A stretch of DNA of 64,000 bases from Alteromonadaceae bacterium Bs31 (GCA_900177435.1 FXAI01000015.1:49716-113715), one strand, 5' to 3'. Counted from the first letter of the stretch, positions 36,094 through 46,397 are shown. Notes: generated by a model from the letters alone, not told the origin. Numbers and translations are program-made.

Positions 36094-37461
36094 TTATTCC
36101 GCTGCTTCAGAAAATAAATAAATCGTATTGTCCGTATTAGAAAAACTGCTTAAAAAGATTTTGTCTTCCCCGTCGAACCAAAGTGAATTATAAACACCGA
36201 TATCACCCGTCTCGTCCACACGCTGCTTAAACCAACGATTATTTTCAGCGTCCCAGCGGGCGAGTTTTAAATTATATAAATCACGCTGTTTGCCTATACC
36301 GTAAGATTCCGTTTCATAGTAGGCAATCGCCGGGTTGCCACTACTGTCAAAGGCTAGCCTGGTGTGCGTGCCAACCTTGGTGGCTTCATCAACTATCGTT
36401 TTATGCCAGCCTTCCTCATCCAAGTAGGCATAACGCAGTGACTTTTCATCATCTTCGGTGTAACTCAGGTGAACCGTACAATCATCCACGTAGTAGGCAA
36501 CAGCCAACGTACCCTGCGGTGAAACTGCTGCGGAAATATCTCCAATAAAACAACCGCTGTCTAACCACTCCGAACGCCACACCCCCTCCAAACGACGTGA
36601 AAATCTAAGACCATATTCGGTATAGTTAATTTCCCTGGCGCCATGGAATACCACCGGGTTACCTTCGCTATCCAATACCAGGCTATTAAAGTAGCCAACA
36701 GCATTCTGGTAGTTGCTTGTGTAATTATTACCTTCTACCTGTTCTTCATCGCCAATAGCAAAGCTGTCAAACATGCCCTGCCCTTTTTGTACATAAAGCA
36801 CATCGGGGTGAAGTGTATTATTTGAATCACAGCCTTCCCAAAAAAATTGAAAGGCGATGTGTACGTTGCCATTGTCATCCACTGCCAGGCTTGGAAAATC
36901 ACCCGCATCTCCGTCGGTGTAGGCGGGGTTCCTTGAACCCGAGTAACCAATAGCACCGGTATATTCGGTCCAGTTGTTGGACCCTGCGTATTTAACCGAA
37001 AGCATGGTGTCGGACTGATGCGTATTGCAGTGGGCAACGTTGCCACCGCGGTAAGCTAGGTATAAATTATTGTTGCTGTCTGCGGTAAGTGCGAACTCCA
37101 GCGTATTGTCCAGAGTGACTATATCGCTTTGTGAAATAATTTCAGCCGAGGCAGTGTTCCAAACCAGATGTTTTAAGGTGTATTCGATGGGTGGATTGGG
37201 CTCCTGTTCTGTTGCCTCGTGAGCATCAACGAGGAACACAAAGTGAACGAGATTTTCAGCAAGCTGATCTGGCACTGCGGCTACATTGGTACTTAACAAA
37301 CCGCCATTGGTAACTTTCGATATCTCGGTTTTCTGCCACGGGCTTTTAACCACTTCTGGCTCAACGTCTCCTCGCGGTCGGTTTGGCGTACCACCGCAGC
37401 CAAAACACAGAAAAATAACAGCCGCGAACAACAAGCAAAGGGCCTTGCGATTACTGACCAT
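36094..37461 (-). CDS. Exported lipoprotein, predicted beta-propeller
   Basis: Start ATG 37461 overlaps the end of the upstream TPR gene by 11 bases and has GGAGGG upstream inside it, so translation is probably coupled; the longer frame from 37485 is less likely. The 455-residue product is a lipoprotein (CFGC, Cys22). Its body has repeated strands of the type SLAVDDNGNVHIAFQF, LVLDSEGNPVVFHGA and LAFDSSGNPAIAYYE, as in blade-forming propeller repeats. No enzyme signature is visible. It ends the nine-gene packed block and may be an outer-membrane accessory of the complex. Confidence 0.8.
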   Translation of the reverse strand: MVSNRKALCLLFAAVIFLCFGCGGTPNRPRGDVEPEVVKSPWQKTEISKVTNGGLLSTNVAAVPDQLAENLVHFVFLVDAHEATEQEPNPPIEYTLKHLVWNTASAEIISQSDIVTLDNTLEFALTADSNNNLYLAYRGGNVAHCNTHQSDTMLSVKYAGSNNWTEYTGAIGYSGSRNPAYTDGDAGDFPSLAVDDNGNVHIAFQFFWEGCDSNNTLHPDVLYVQKGQGMFDSFAIGDEEQVEGNNYTSNYQNAVGYFNSLVLDSEGNPVVFHGAREINYTEYGLRFSRRLEGVWRSEWLDSGCFIGDISAAVSPQGTLAVAYYVDDCTVHLSYTEDDEKSLRYAYLDEEGWHKTIVDEATKVGTHTRLAFDSSGNPAIAYYETESYGIGKQRDLYNLKLARWDAENNRWFKQRVDETGDIGVYNSLWFDGEDKIFLSSFSNTDNTIYLFSEAAE

Positions 37462-40400
37462 TGAAAAAACCCTCCGCACGCGCATGTATTAATAACCTGG
37501 CGTCGTCAGTTTTCAGACCTACCCGTTCACTGTAAACGCCGTTTGCATAATCGGCATAACCATAGTGCCAATACAGCCCTGCCAGATTAACGCTGGACGA
37601 GTAAGCGCTTTTATCCAGATCGAGAGATTTTCTTAACACATCGCGAGCGAGCTTGTCCTCGCCGTAGTCGATATACACAGAGCCCATAATCGCGTAGGCC
37701 TGAGAACGACGACGCGAGCCCAGTTTAAAATTACCTCCCAGCAGGTTTTGTGCAACAACCATTGCCTGGCCTTTATCTCCACGAAACTGATAGGCTTTCG
37801 CAAGGGCCAGCAAAGTATCGGCGTCACTGGGATTTTTATACAACGCGTCATAAATTGTTCTTAGCTCTGGGTCTTTCAGGCCTTCCAGCCCAATGTGTTT
37901 ATACTTGGGCCCCTGAACAAAACTTATATTTTTACCGCTAGCATTGGCAGTGCGGGAGTCGTAGGTAGAAACTTTCCTGTCGAAGGGCCTCACTTTGCTC
38001 GCCAGGTCTTCACCGGTATGTAAATACTGCAGCGCTTCATTTTTGTACTCGAGCGCGGTTTGCTGAATAATCTGTTTATACTCACTGATGTCTTCCGCTG
38101 AGAAACCCTCTGGCATAGGTGCCGTTTCGAGAAAGCGAGCGTATTCAGTATTTATTTCGTGCAGGCGAAAACAGGCAAGTATGGACCAACGTGGGGATTT
38201 AAACTTTGTTGTTCTTAACAGCTCTTTTTGTAAGCGCTCGTGCAGTGCTGTTTTAGATTCCATCATTTTATTATCGATTGAGCTACCCATACGCATATTC
38301 ATATAGCGCTCATAAGACAACATAGCCAGCGTGTAGGATGCTTCACTAAGCGGGTCTATATAGGCCGGAGCCACCCGGCCACTGGAATGAAGTTGTCGGG
38401 CTTTTTTAAAATATCGTTCACCCGCAGATAGCTGCCGTTGATCGAGGGCCAATTTGGCACCAAGAGCATTAAACGAAGCAGAATTAATTGAACTTTTGTT
38501 TTTCTCAAGGGTTTTTAAGGCAGCTGCGTTATCCCCGCTTTTTATCTGTAGTTTCGATATCGCCAGCGCGGTACGTCCTTTTTCTTCTTTATCCAGCTTG
38601 TATCGCCCCAATAATAAGTTGTAGTTTTTTATCGCAAGCTGGTTCTGATTTAAGCTCGTTCGAATCTCAGCGGCCTGCTGTATAAACTCCCTGCTGTTAG
38701 ATGACTTGGGAAACTGTGTTTGATACTGCTCCAGGTAGTCTGCCAGCGCGCGGAACTGGGCAGTAGAAAGTGACAGCCTAATAAGCTCTTTTAAAGCCTT
38801 GTTTGCATGTTCACTTTTCGGAAAGCGAGCAACAATACTTTGACCAGCAACATGCATGGTCTCAATATCGCCATGCTCCGAGCTGGAAACGAATAGGGCA
38901 TTAAGAGCCTGAATATCCATTCCCGCCGTTTTGGTATTTTCGGCAAAATCCAATAGTTTTTCTTTACCCGACTCCCAGTCGTTGATGGAGTCCACGACCA
39001 TCTCTTGCACAATTTTAGCCTGAGCCGACTTGCTGATAGCGGCCATTTCACTTTTAACAGCCGGGTCGAGCTGGGGTATTTTTGCCAGGCTCTGTTGTAA
39101 TTCCACCAGCCCTTGGTAATTTTCTGTGAGATGCAGCGCGTCCATCATTAACTGCACAGCAGCCTGCGCATTTTTGCCTTTTGGATACTTATTAACAAAA
39201 GCGATAAATTCTTCTACAGCGCTATCGAAATCACCTTCATCGTAACGTACGCGGGCAATGTTAAAGATAATATCCTGCACCTTGCTGGAACTTGGGTAGA
39301 GGCTTACATAACTCTGGCCAACATCGCGCAGGCCATCCTGGGAATAGGCAATCTCGTAATAGTTCAGCGTGTCGCGATCGTCCAACGCCGTGTAGTAGGA
39401 AACTGCAGCACTATACAGAGGGTCGTGTTTGCGTTTTGGGTCGTTAATGCTGGTGGCGATGGTTTCGTAGATACGTCCAGCTCGGGTAAAATCACCAGCA
39501 GAGAACAGGCTTTCGGCGTAGTTCTCCTGTATTTGCGCATAGTGTTCACTTTCGTCGAAAAAGTTCAGGTACTCTTCGTAGGAATCTGCAGTAATGGCGA
39601 AGTCTTCTTTTGTCTCGCTGCGCTTGGCTTTTTCATGGAGGCGAGTGGCAATGTCCCTCGCATAGATCTCATATTCGTCGACGAGCTTTTGTTTTTCCTC
39701 GAGTTGCATATGCGCTGAATAGCGGTTTTTTTCCAGTGCGCGAACAATAAGGGCTACATCACCCTCAGCATTGTTATAGTTCTTGGACTCGGAAACACAG
39801 GTAAAGAGGTTTTCTGTGTACTCCAGCAGTTTGTCGGAATTAAACTGTATTTGTGCTAACTCGCGATAGATATGCGCCGCGTTATCCCACTTGAATTTGA
39901 TCATATAGCGGTTCGCCAGCTTTTCCATCACCAACATATAAGACTGCCGCGACCAGGCGTATTTCTTAAAATACTCAGAATCCTCACCGGGTTTGGTGTC
40001 TGGATAGACATGGCTGTAACTAAAGGCCATGTCCGCTAGGGCTTCCAGGCGTATGTCCACACGATTGTAAGTATCTACATCAACGGTCGATGGTGCATCG
40101 GTATTCGTCACAGACTGCTCGAATAGCGTTAGAGCCTGTTTATAATTGCGCTTGTTAATATGCACCCATGCCAGCTTGTATCTGGCAATTACTACAGCAG
40201 AGCTTTTGGGGTAATTAAGTACTTGGCGGTAGTAGGCCAGCGCTTCGTCGATCTCCTTGTTTTCAAAAGAGTAATCACCCAGCAGCAACAGCGACTCTGG
40301 AAGAAACGCGCTTTGCGGATAGTTTTTTAACAGTATTTGGTACTGTTCGACCATACTTTCATACTTACCCAGCTCTCTAAGTTCATGGGCCAGATAAAAG

Positions 40401-40918
40401 TGCACGCGGTCCAGGTCATCAAACTCAGGGAAATGACTGATAATTTGCATGTAGGTTTCAATGGCTTTTTCCTTTAGCCCGGTCGCTTCAACACTGCTCA
40501 CCTCACTGGTTTTTCCGCGCTCCCCCATCTCCAGCCTGCGCAGGAAAAACACGGAACGGGATTTTTCAGCATAGAGCTCAGCAAGCCGAATATAGAGTTC
40601 TGGAAGGAATGGACGACCATAGGACTTGGCAATTAGATCCTTGGTATTTTTAATGGCGTGATCGAGGTTGTCTTTGTCGACATTAAAGCGACGAATAAGA
40701 ATCTCTTCTTCTACTGTTTTATCTTCCGTTTGAAAACCGTACTTGCTTGCTTCTGTTTCAGGCTCCGTTAGCACTACCTGCTCTTGCTCCTCAGCATCTC
40801 CCACAAAAGGAATTAGCGAAGACATACTGGAACAGGAAGACAAAAGCACACACAGCGCAACATGCGACAACGGCCTCAGATTTGTTAAAGATCGGAATTG
40901 GAGCGTAGTTTTTCTCAC
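37451..40918 (-). CDS. Large TPR lipoprotein of an Agl/Glt-like system
   Basis: GTG 40918 is chosen: it overlaps the preceding gene's stop in a GTGA junction with GGGAGG upstream; the frame also opens at a TTG lying in that ribosome site. The 1155-residue protein has a lipoprotein signal ending VLLSSC (Cys29) and then many tetratricopeptide-like helical pairs throughout, for example AIETYMQIISHFPEFDDLDR, ALAYYRQVLNYPKSSAVVIA and AVEEFIAFVNKYPKGKNAQ. Large periplasmic TPR proteins (GltD/GltE-type) are part of the Myxococcus gliding machine, and order plus partners suggest an equivalent scaffold here. The pairing with a specific Glt protein is not certain. Confidence 0.8.
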   Translation of the reverse strand: MRKTTLQFRSLTNLRPLSHVALCVLLSSCSSMSSLIPFVGDAEEQEQVVLTEPETEASKYGFQTEDKTVEEEILIRRFNVDKDNLDHAIKNTKDLIAKSYGRPFLPELYIRLAELYAEKSRSVFFLRRLEMGERGKTSEVSSVEATGLKEKAIETYMQIISHFPEFDDLDRVHFYLAHELRELGKYESMVEQYQILLKNYPQSAFLPESLLLLGDYSFENKEIDEALAYYRQVLNYPKSSAVVIARYKLAWVHINKRNYKQALTLFEQSVTNTDAPSTVDVDTYNRVDIRLEALADMAFSYSHVYPDTKPGEDSEYFKKYAWSRQSYMLVMEKLANRYMIKFKWDNAAHIYRELAQIQFNSDKLLEYTENLFTCVSESKNYNNAEGDVALIVRALEKNRYSAHMQLEEKQKLVDEYEIYARDIATRLHEKAKRSETKEDFAITADSYEEYLNFFDESEHYAQIQENYAESLFSAGDFTRAGRIYETIATSINDPKRKHDPLYSAAVSYYTALDDRDTLNYYEIAYSQDGLRDVGQSYVSLYPSSSKVQDIIFNIARVRYDEGDFDSAVEEFIAFVNKYPKGKNAQAAVQLMMDALHLTENYQGLVELQQSLAKIPQLDPAVKSEMAAISKSAQAKIVQEMVVDSINDWESGKEKLLDFAENTKTAGMDIQALNALFVSSSEHGDIETMHVAGQSIVARFPKSEHANKALKELIRLSLSTAQFRALADYLEQYQTQFPKSSNSREFIQQAAEIRTSLNQNQLAIKNYNLLLGRYKLDKEEKGRTALAISKLQIKSGDNAAALKTLEKNKSSINSASFNALGAKLALDQRQLSAGERYFKKARQLHSSGRVAPAYIDPLSEASYTLAMLSYERYMNMRMGSSIDNKMMESKTALHERLQKELLRTTKFKSPRWSILACFRLHEINTEYARFLETAPMPEGFSAEDISEYKQIIQQTALEYKNEALQYLHTGEDLASKVRPFDRKVSTYDSRTANASGKNISFVQGPKYKHIGLEGLKDPELRTIYDALYKNPSDADTLLALAKAYQFRGDKGQAMVVAQNLLGGNFKLGSRRRSQAYAIMGSVYIDYGEDKLARDVLRKSLDLDKSAYSSSVNLAGLYWHYGYADYANGVYSERVGLKTDDARLLIHARAEGFFNGQ

Positions 40919-42429
40919 TGAAAAAACACCTCCCAACTATCATCCTGGCTACACTTATCCGCCAGGTGAACTTTATAATCATCGAATTCGTCATACCAGA
41001 ACTCCCCCTGGAACTGGTAGACGACCTTGTTCGCACCAACGATTTCTTCATTCAGCGTTCGGTTTTCCTCTTTATAACGCTTATCATCGGCATTCTGGTA
41101 TTTGTCGACACCCGCCTCGTAACGTACCAGGTTGATATTTTCTTCATATTCCAACAGCATATTTGCCAGTCGTTCATATTCCTTGTCCACGCGAATACGC
41201 AGGTGTCGCCCAGCCTGGGAAAGCTTTAGCGCGTAAATCGAATCGAGATGTGCCTGTAAATCGGCAGAATCCAGTGTTTCAATGCCGCTACGCTCTCGTT
41301 CAAGCAGCTTAATAAAATCCCACTGACGTTTTACTATCTCGTCGTTAAGAATAAGCATCAACAACTCTTCCGCCTCCGGGTCTGCTGCCCGTTTGCGGTC
41401 ATAGACGGCATCCAGGGTCAATTGATAACGCTGGTAAAATGCATCGACTGTGTCCAGTGTGGATTCATAATGGCAAAGGCTTTTGTAGATAAGCGATTTC
41501 AAAATAAACATTTCCGGGGTAAAGAAACGTTTAAAATCGGGCGCTTCAAAGGCATAGAGCAGGCCCATGGCTCGCCGCGGGTTCTCTTGCCGGTACTGAT
41601 TCCAGGCCCGCTCCAGTAAGAAAGAGGCCTGCTCGCTTACCGGTGTTTTTATCGCTTTATAGTGCTCAATAGCCTGGCTATGTTCGCCTTGTTCAAACAA
41701 CAGGCGGGCGCTTGTCCAGTGGGCCATATCTGCGAGCGTTGTATCCTGGGTGGGTAAACGGAGTATCGATTTTAGTGACGCCAGCGCAACATCAAGCTCT
41801 CCTTCACGAGTCGCTTCAACAGCAATATGGTAAAGGTATTGCCCGTAGTAAATGGAATCCTTAGGAATCTTGTTAAAGTGCCCCTCTGCCCATTCCGCCA
41901 AACCGAATCGAGCATCGTAAATTCCCTGGTGATAGTGAACCAGTGAGGCGAGATCGTCATCGATAAAGCCATAGTCAGTACTGTTTAAAGCCTGTGCGAT
42001 AAGCAGCTCATGATCAAAGGGTTGTTTGCGAGAAATGGTATCGAAGTAGCTCAGTATATAAATAACAATTTTGGTATTGGGTTTTCGCGTAACGATGCGC
42101 GAGAAGGTGTCGACCGCCGCATGAGAGTAACCTAGCTCTTCCAGGGACACGCCGTAAAAAAACTTTGCCCACTCATAGTTTTCGTCACCGGGCACGGCGG
42201 TTTGCATATAGTCGTAAAAGCCGATAACAGCTTTTTCATAGTGTTTACTATTAAACTCTTCATAACCTATCTTAAAGAGGCGTTTCTTTTCCTCCTCAAG
42301 CTGCTCCTGCTCCTCAATGGTCATTTCTTCAACGCCATCTTGGGCAGGCTGCACATTATTCGCCATGCTGTTTAAGGAAAGCAGCATGCAAAAAGAGACT
42401 AATAGAAAAAAGTGTACTGCAGATAACAT
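40915..42429 (-). CDS. Exported TPR protein of an Agl/Glt-like system
   Basis: This 504-residue protein has a signal peptide (FLLVSFCMLLSLNSMA) and an acidic Gln/Glu linker. TPR-like repeats follow at about 50-330 (KIGYEEFNSKHYEKAVIGFY, WAKFFYGVSLEELGYSHAAV, GELDVALASLKSILRLP), then a coiled-coil-rich C-terminal half (VDKEYERLANMLLEYEENIN). It starts five bases after the beta-barrel gene and overlaps the larger TPR gene by four bases, so the products are likely made in step. By position it resembles the TPR component (GltC/GltE-like) that links inner- and outer-membrane parts in Myxococcus. Confidence 0.8.
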   Translation of the reverse strand: MLSAVHFFLLVSFCMLLSLNSMANNVQPAQDGVEEMTIEEQEQLEEEKKRLFKIGYEEFNSKHYEKAVIGFYDYMQTAVPGDENYEWAKFFYGVSLEELGYSHAAVDTFSRIVTRKPNTKIVIYILSYFDTISRKQPFDHELLIAQALNSTDYGFIDDDLASLVHYHQGIYDARFGLAEWAEGHFNKIPKDSIYYGQYLYHIAVEATREGELDVALASLKSILRLPTQDTTLADMAHWTSARLLFEQGEHSQAIEHYKAIKTPVSEQASFLLERAWNQYRQENPRRAMGLLYAFEAPDFKRFFTPEMFILKSLIYKSLCHYESTLDTVDAFYQRYQLTLDAVYDRKRAADPEAEELLMLILNDEIVKRQWDFIKLLERERSGIETLDSADLQAHLDSIYALKLSQAGRHLRIRVDKEYERLANMLLEYEENINLVRYEAGVDKYQNADDKRYKEENRTLNEEIVGANKVVYQFQGEFWYDEFDDYKVHLADKCSQDDSWEVFFQ

Positions 42430-42434
42430 CTTTG

Positions 42435-43139
42435 TTACTCAATGTAGTCGTAAATGGACGTATCCCTGCTACGTTCCTTATGCATCGAACCAAATAGGTC
42501 AAAACGATAGTTAAAACCAACACCCAGGTAGATATAGTTTTCGGTGTTGTTTTCCTTGAATATGAGCATGCTTTTTAAATCCAGGCTCACATTAAAGGCT
42601 TTATTGATAAAATACTTTCGCCCTATACCAATGCTGGCCGTCGGGGCGGATTCTGTGTTTGGGCTGCCATAACTCACTTGCCGTTCAAAATTCGCAACAC
42701 CCACACCGAGGCTCATGTAACCTTCATGATTGATAATATGTTTATTGAGGAAGGAATCTTTACCGTAAGTGGGTTTAAAAATGAACGCCGTCTCGAAATG
42801 GCTAGTCATCTCATCAAACGTTGAAGGTGTTACCCCAAAGTTTTGTTCCAGATCTTTCTTAAGATCATTTTCTTTGTTCACCATATAACTGGCTCGAATC
42901 ACTTCCCAGGCATAGCGCTCGTTAAAATGATTAACAAAATTAAGCGTTATGGGGTAAACCTCGTAAAAATTATCGTCCGGGTAGTAGCCAAGCGCTAATC
43001 CTACTTCCCGCTTTTTATCAAACAGTCGCTTTTGAATAATACTAATTTCAGGTTTTTCATCTTCCTTATCTTTAGCAATTCCATAGGGCACGCAGCAACA
43101 TAGGCTGAAAAGTGCCATCAACTTATAACGCAAGAGCAT
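42435..43139 (-). CDS. Outer-membrane beta-barrel protein (OMP_myx-like)
   Basis: A 234-residue protein with TGAGGAG before the start and a signal peptide ending in a Cys-rich LCCCVPYGIA. The rest is strands with Phe/Tyr pairs: VGLALGYYPDDNFYEVYPIT, AFIFKPTYGKDSF and YIYLGVGFNYRFDLFG near the C-terminus. Size and the VYPITLNFVNHFNERYAWE block recall the outer-membrane beta-barrel family that accompanies AgmX/TPR genes in Myxococcus (GltA/GltB-type). The gene sits 10 bases after the TonB-like transducer, as expected for an outer-membrane partner. Family naming is from memory and should be checked. Confidence 0.75.
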   Translation of the reverse strand: MLLRYKLMALFSLCCCVPYGIAKDKEDEKPEISIIQKRLFDKKREVGLALGYYPDDNFYEVYPITLNFVNHFNERYAWEVIRASYMVNKENDLKKDLEQNFGVTPSTFDEMTSHFETAFIFKPTYGKDSFLNKHIINHEGYMSLGVGVANFERQVSYGSPNTESAPTASIGIGRKYFINKAFNVSLDLKSMLIFKENNTENYIYLGVGFNYRFDLFGSMHKERSRDTSIYDYIE

Positions 43140-43149
43140 TATCGGCTCC

Positions 43150-45531
43150 TCAAAACTCTACCGAGTCAAAAATGAATGGGAATGAAACAAATACGGCGGT
43201 TCCCGAAGGTTGCGGGAATTGCCAGCCTTTTATCGCTCCTTTTATACAGGAGTGAATTTGATTTGATTGCAGGTTGGATGACTTGATATTCACTTCACCT
43301 ACGCCACCGGACATAAGTACCTTCCACTCAAACACTGCCTTACCTGCCATATTCGGACTGGAGAGCAAGCTTTTTTCGTAGCAGTACACGATTTCGTTCA
43401 TGTGTGCATCGATTACTCGCTTAACCTGATCGCGGCTTAAACCTCCTTTGATTTTCACTTTCTTGCTCATCGCAGCAGAAACTTTTCCTCTTACATCGCG
43501 ATTCCCAGTGATGCCACTGTCCAGTGCAGCTATTCGACCATCACCTTCCGCGCCACCGCTGCGCAGTACGCTGGTGGAGCCTTTCGTATCAATCAGCTCA
43601 CCGGTAGCAATTTCAATGCGCGAGCCTTCCACTTTCGCAGCCAGCCCCCCCACTTTTAGCACGGCGGATTCCTGGTCAAGAGATGAAACTGCATCAAGAC
43701 TGCTAATAGTTGCCAAGGCTTGCTTACTACCTGCTTGCTTACCTCGTTTAGTACCCAAAGAGGCTAATAATCCCGCTTTTTTAACATCACGTTTCTCGAG
43801 ATTTCCCCCTTGCTTACTACCGCCGCCAGCGTTCTTGGGCTTGGGTTTTGGGCTTGCCAACTTCTTGGTGATTTTTTGTTTAACGGGCTCTGGAGGCTTG
43901 GGCTTAGGCGCTTCCGGTTCTTTTGGCGCAACAGGCTTTGGCTTTGGCTTTGGTTTTGGTTTTGCTGCGGGCGGCGTTATCTGTGTTAGATCTACCTGAG
44001 CAAAGCGTTGCTCTTGCTCGATTTTGGACTTGTCACCGGTAATAGAAAAAACAATGCCAAAAGCGATCAGTATCAGCGCATGAATAGCAAATGAATATTG
44101 AAGAAAGTGTTTATATCGTTTTTTATTTTCAGGCAGGGTATCCGTCAGCTGAGGCGATACGCTTGTTGGGATACTTCGCAAGCGATATTCATCATTACCC
44201 GCCTTGAGAAAAACTATTTTGTCTGGCGGCAGCGTATAGCGAATGTGCTTTTTCGGCTTGTCGGTTTGAATCGGCACGCCGGTTTTACCCACACTGCTGT
44301 CCGATACAATACCGGTGAAATGCTGCTTCGAGTAGAAAAACTGACAACGATTGTTATTGCTGTTGCTCGCTATCTTGATATTTTTGTCACCCACATGGGC
44401 GTAATAACTATTGCCAACGGGGATATGTTGCAAGTCCTTGATTTCACCACGATGGTAACGCGTGATTTCAATCAGTGAAGGCGCATTGTAATCAACAAGG
44501 CTTTTTCTACGCTCTTTTTTCAGCTTATCTGCCAGTGAGTAAAGTTCCTCATTGTCTAGTTCATCGATCTCATCGTCGAGCTCTTCATAGTTATACGGTA
44601 ACTTTGCAAATGGCCAACTTTGTTTTACTTGCCTCGGTGTAACTTTTGGTGATGCTGTAGGGTTTTGCTCGGGTTTCGCCTTAAAACTAGCATCTTGCTG
44701 GCTCTTGGCAACGCTTTTCTGTTGTAGCTTGCCTGGCTTAACTTTTTTGACAGCTTTTAAGGGTTTTTCTTGTGTTTTTTCCTTGCTTGTATTGTTCTGG
44801 ATAGCCCGCTTCTCCGAACTATCTAGCTTTTTCTTTACAAGCTTGTTAGTCGGTGGTTTTTGCTTAGGTGTATTCTCCCGAGCAACCACAGCTGCTTGAT
44901 TTTTGGACGTATTTGTCTGTGTTCTTGCGCGGCGATTTTTTATTGGTGAGGCTGTATTTTCTGCTGCCTTATTTACGATCTCTTTTGCGCCAGCTGAAAG
45001 CTTGGCTTCAATTTCGGCCTGCAATTCTTTTCGTAAATCGGCTTTAATCTGTTGCGTAAGCTCTGCTTTTAATCTTTCTTCCAAAGAGTGACGCTGCTCT
45101 CGTGAAAGGTTTTCTACGTTTGATTCGTTCTTTGCTTGTCGCCTATCGGTAATGGAGCTTACCTGTAGAGCGGAAGAAATCTTTCCGACACTTTTTTTCA
45201 GCTGTTGCTGTTTACTGGAAATATGGGTAGCCAGCCGGCTGATAAGCTTATCTTTTTTATTCGCGTTCAGTGACTCAAAGGGAAGTTGTCGCTCAACAAA
45301 ATCTACCAGAATATCGTCTTTTTCGATGTAGTCACGCTCATGCGGGCTGACTTTCTTATTTAATTCACTGATAATTCTATGCTGTTTCTTTATATGGCTG
45401 ACAAGCTCCCGTATAACACGGTCTTTATCCTGATCAATCGCGGTGTTTTGCTCAGTATCCGTGCCATATTCAAGTAGCATTTCATCGGTGATTATTGGGT
45501 TTTCTGTCGCGGTATTACTGGTGGATGACAT
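43150..45531 (-). CDS. AgmX/GltG-like energy transducer with TonB-type C-terminus
   Basis: A 793-residue single-pass protein. Residues 1-310 are Lys/Gln-rich, coiled or disordered and cytoplasmic. At about 340-460 lies a beta-rich segment (VGNSYYAHVGDKNIKIA to DEYRLRSI), possibly a degenerate FHA-like module. A transmembrane helix spans about 476-496 (FAIHALILIAFGIVFSI). A Pro/Lys rod follows (about 518-560, PKPKPKPKP). A C-terminal AgmX/PglI-type domain (about 690-793) has GLSRDQVKRVIDAHMNEIVYC, KAVFEWKVLMSGGVGEV and IKGWQFPQPSG. The layout is that of TonB/GltG proteins, which carry motor force across the periplasm. Upstream ExbB/ExbD genes supply the motor. Confidence 0.88.
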   Translation of the reverse strand: MSSTSNTATENPIITDEMLLEYGTDTEQNTAIDQDKDRVIRELVSHIKKQHRIISELNKKVSPHERDYIEKDDILVDFVERQLPFESLNANKKDKLISRLATHISSKQQQLKKSVGKISSALQVSSITDRRQAKNESNVENLSREQRHSLEERLKAELTQQIKADLRKELQAEIEAKLSAGAKEIVNKAAENTASPIKNRRARTQTNTSKNQAAVVARENTPKQKPPTNKLVKKKLDSSEKRAIQNNTSKEKTQEKPLKAVKKVKPGKLQQKSVAKSQQDASFKAKPEQNPTASPKVTPRQVKQSWPFAKLPYNYEELDDEIDELDNEELYSLADKLKKERRKSLVDYNAPSLIEITRYHRGEIKDLQHIPVGNSYYAHVGDKNIKIASNSNNNRCQFFYSKQHFTGIVSDSSVGKTGVPIQTDKPKKHIRYTLPPDKIVFLKAGNDEYRLRSIPTSVSPQLTDTLPENKKRYKHFLQYSFAIHALILIAFGIVFSITGDKSKIEQEQRFAQVDLTQITPPAAKPKPKPKPKPVAPKEPEAPKPKPPEPVKQKITKKLASPKPKPKNAGGGSKQGGNLEKRDVKKAGLLASLGTKRGKQAGSKQALATISSLDAVSSLDQESAVLKVGGLAAKVEGSRIEIATGELIDTKGSTSVLRSGGAEGDGRIAALDSGITGNRDVRGKVSAAMSKKVKIKGGLSRDQVKRVIDAHMNEIVYCYEKSLLSSPNMAGKAVFEWKVLMSGGVGEVNIKSSNLQSNQIHSCIKGAIKGWQFPQPSGTAVFVSFPFIFDSVEF

Positions 45532-45543
45532 AGCTTAATCCAA

Positions 45544-45858
45544 CTATTTATCGGTCTCGGCTTCGCTACCCTGCTCTGCTTTGAGGCTGTCGTCACTGAT
45601 CTCAATATCACCATTGTAAAAATCCTTAACAATTTCATAGCGATAGTCTTTTCTTGTTTTGAGCAAGCTTTCAACCTTGCTTTTACGTCTGTTGGTAAGG
45701 TAAACCGCACCCGACTTAATTGACTGCCCCTGGATATAGGCGTTACCAAAATCAATACGGCTTTGCTGCTGTTCGGTGCTGTCCTGCGCAAATGACCCGA
45801 AAGCCAATAACAGAAGCAGCAACAATATAGAATGCCTTAGTATGCTCAAGGTGTTCAT
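45544..45858 (-). CDS. Small exported protein within the motor operon
   Basis: A 104-residue product whose ATG overlaps the ExbD stop by one base (TAATG). It has a signal peptide (SILLLLLLLAFGSFA) and a compact mature part, IDFGNAYIQGQSIKSGAVYL followed by a basic TNRRKSKVESLLKTRKDYRYE, with an acidic tail. No family was recognised. Because it is always exported and fixed between ExbD and the transducer gene, a periplasmic accessory role is likely. Its conservation in other such operons is the test. Confidence 0.75.
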   Translation of the reverse strand: MNTLSILRHSILLLLLLLAFGSFAQDSTEQQQSRIDFGNAYIQGQSIKSGAVYLTNRRKSKVESLLKTRKDYRYEIVKDFYNGDIEISDDSLKAEQGSEAETDK

Positions 45859-46397
45859 TAGTATTCACCTGTTACAGCAAATTGCATGTTTGGGTAGCCC
45901 GCCATACCTATGGTTTTCATAACGGTATTTATGGCTTTAAAGGGAACAGTACGATCACAGAAGAACAGAACTTGCGCCATTTTTGGTTTATCCTCTTGCT
46001 CTGCTTCCACTTTGTCGTTTTTGCTGGTGCCCAGCTCCTGCATCTGGTTTTCACGGATCTCTTTTTCACGGATCTTTAAGAGTGCTTTATAGATACCGCT
46101 TTCTTTAGGTTTTTCCGGGTCGTAGCCCATTACCCTTCCCTGGCGGATCTCTGCCACTAGCTGTTCATCAATTTTTACGGCCTCAGACGATACGAATACT
46201 TTCAGCACATTGTCGTAATCCCGTTCTGCGCTGGATACTGGAAGGTCAATGGTTTTTTCAAGATCTATTTCATCTGGTCTGTCTGAATAAGAAAACAACA
46301 GAAAAAAAACGATGATGGTAAACATGTCCATCATGGCTGTTATCTGTAGCGTAGGCGGAACGAAATCGCGATTTCTAAGTGCTGAACCTAAAGACAT
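45858..46397 (-). CDS. ExbD/TolR-family motor subunit with intact proton-path Asp
   Basis: A 179-residue protein with the ExbD layout: short cytoplasmic N-terminus, one transmembrane helix (LQITAMMDMFTIIVFFLLFS) and a periplasmic domain. The helix keeps the conserved acidic residue (Asp24), which carries protons in ExbD/TolR/MotB-like subunits. The periplasmic part is larger and more charged than E. coli ExbD (SGIYKALLKIREKEIRENQ) but ends with the usual VPFKAINTVMKTIGMAGYPNM. It is the second ExbD-type gene of the operon, 14 bases after the first. Confidence 0.88.
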   Translation of the reverse strand: MSLGSALRNRDFVPPTLQITAMMDMFTIIVFFLLFSYSDRPDEIDLEKTIDLPVSSAERDYDNVLKVFVSSEAVKIDEQLVAEIRQGRVMGYDPEKPKESGIYKALLKIREKEIRENQMQELGTSKNDKVEAEQEDKPKMAQVLFFCDRTVPFKAINTVMKTIGMAGYPNMQFAVTGEY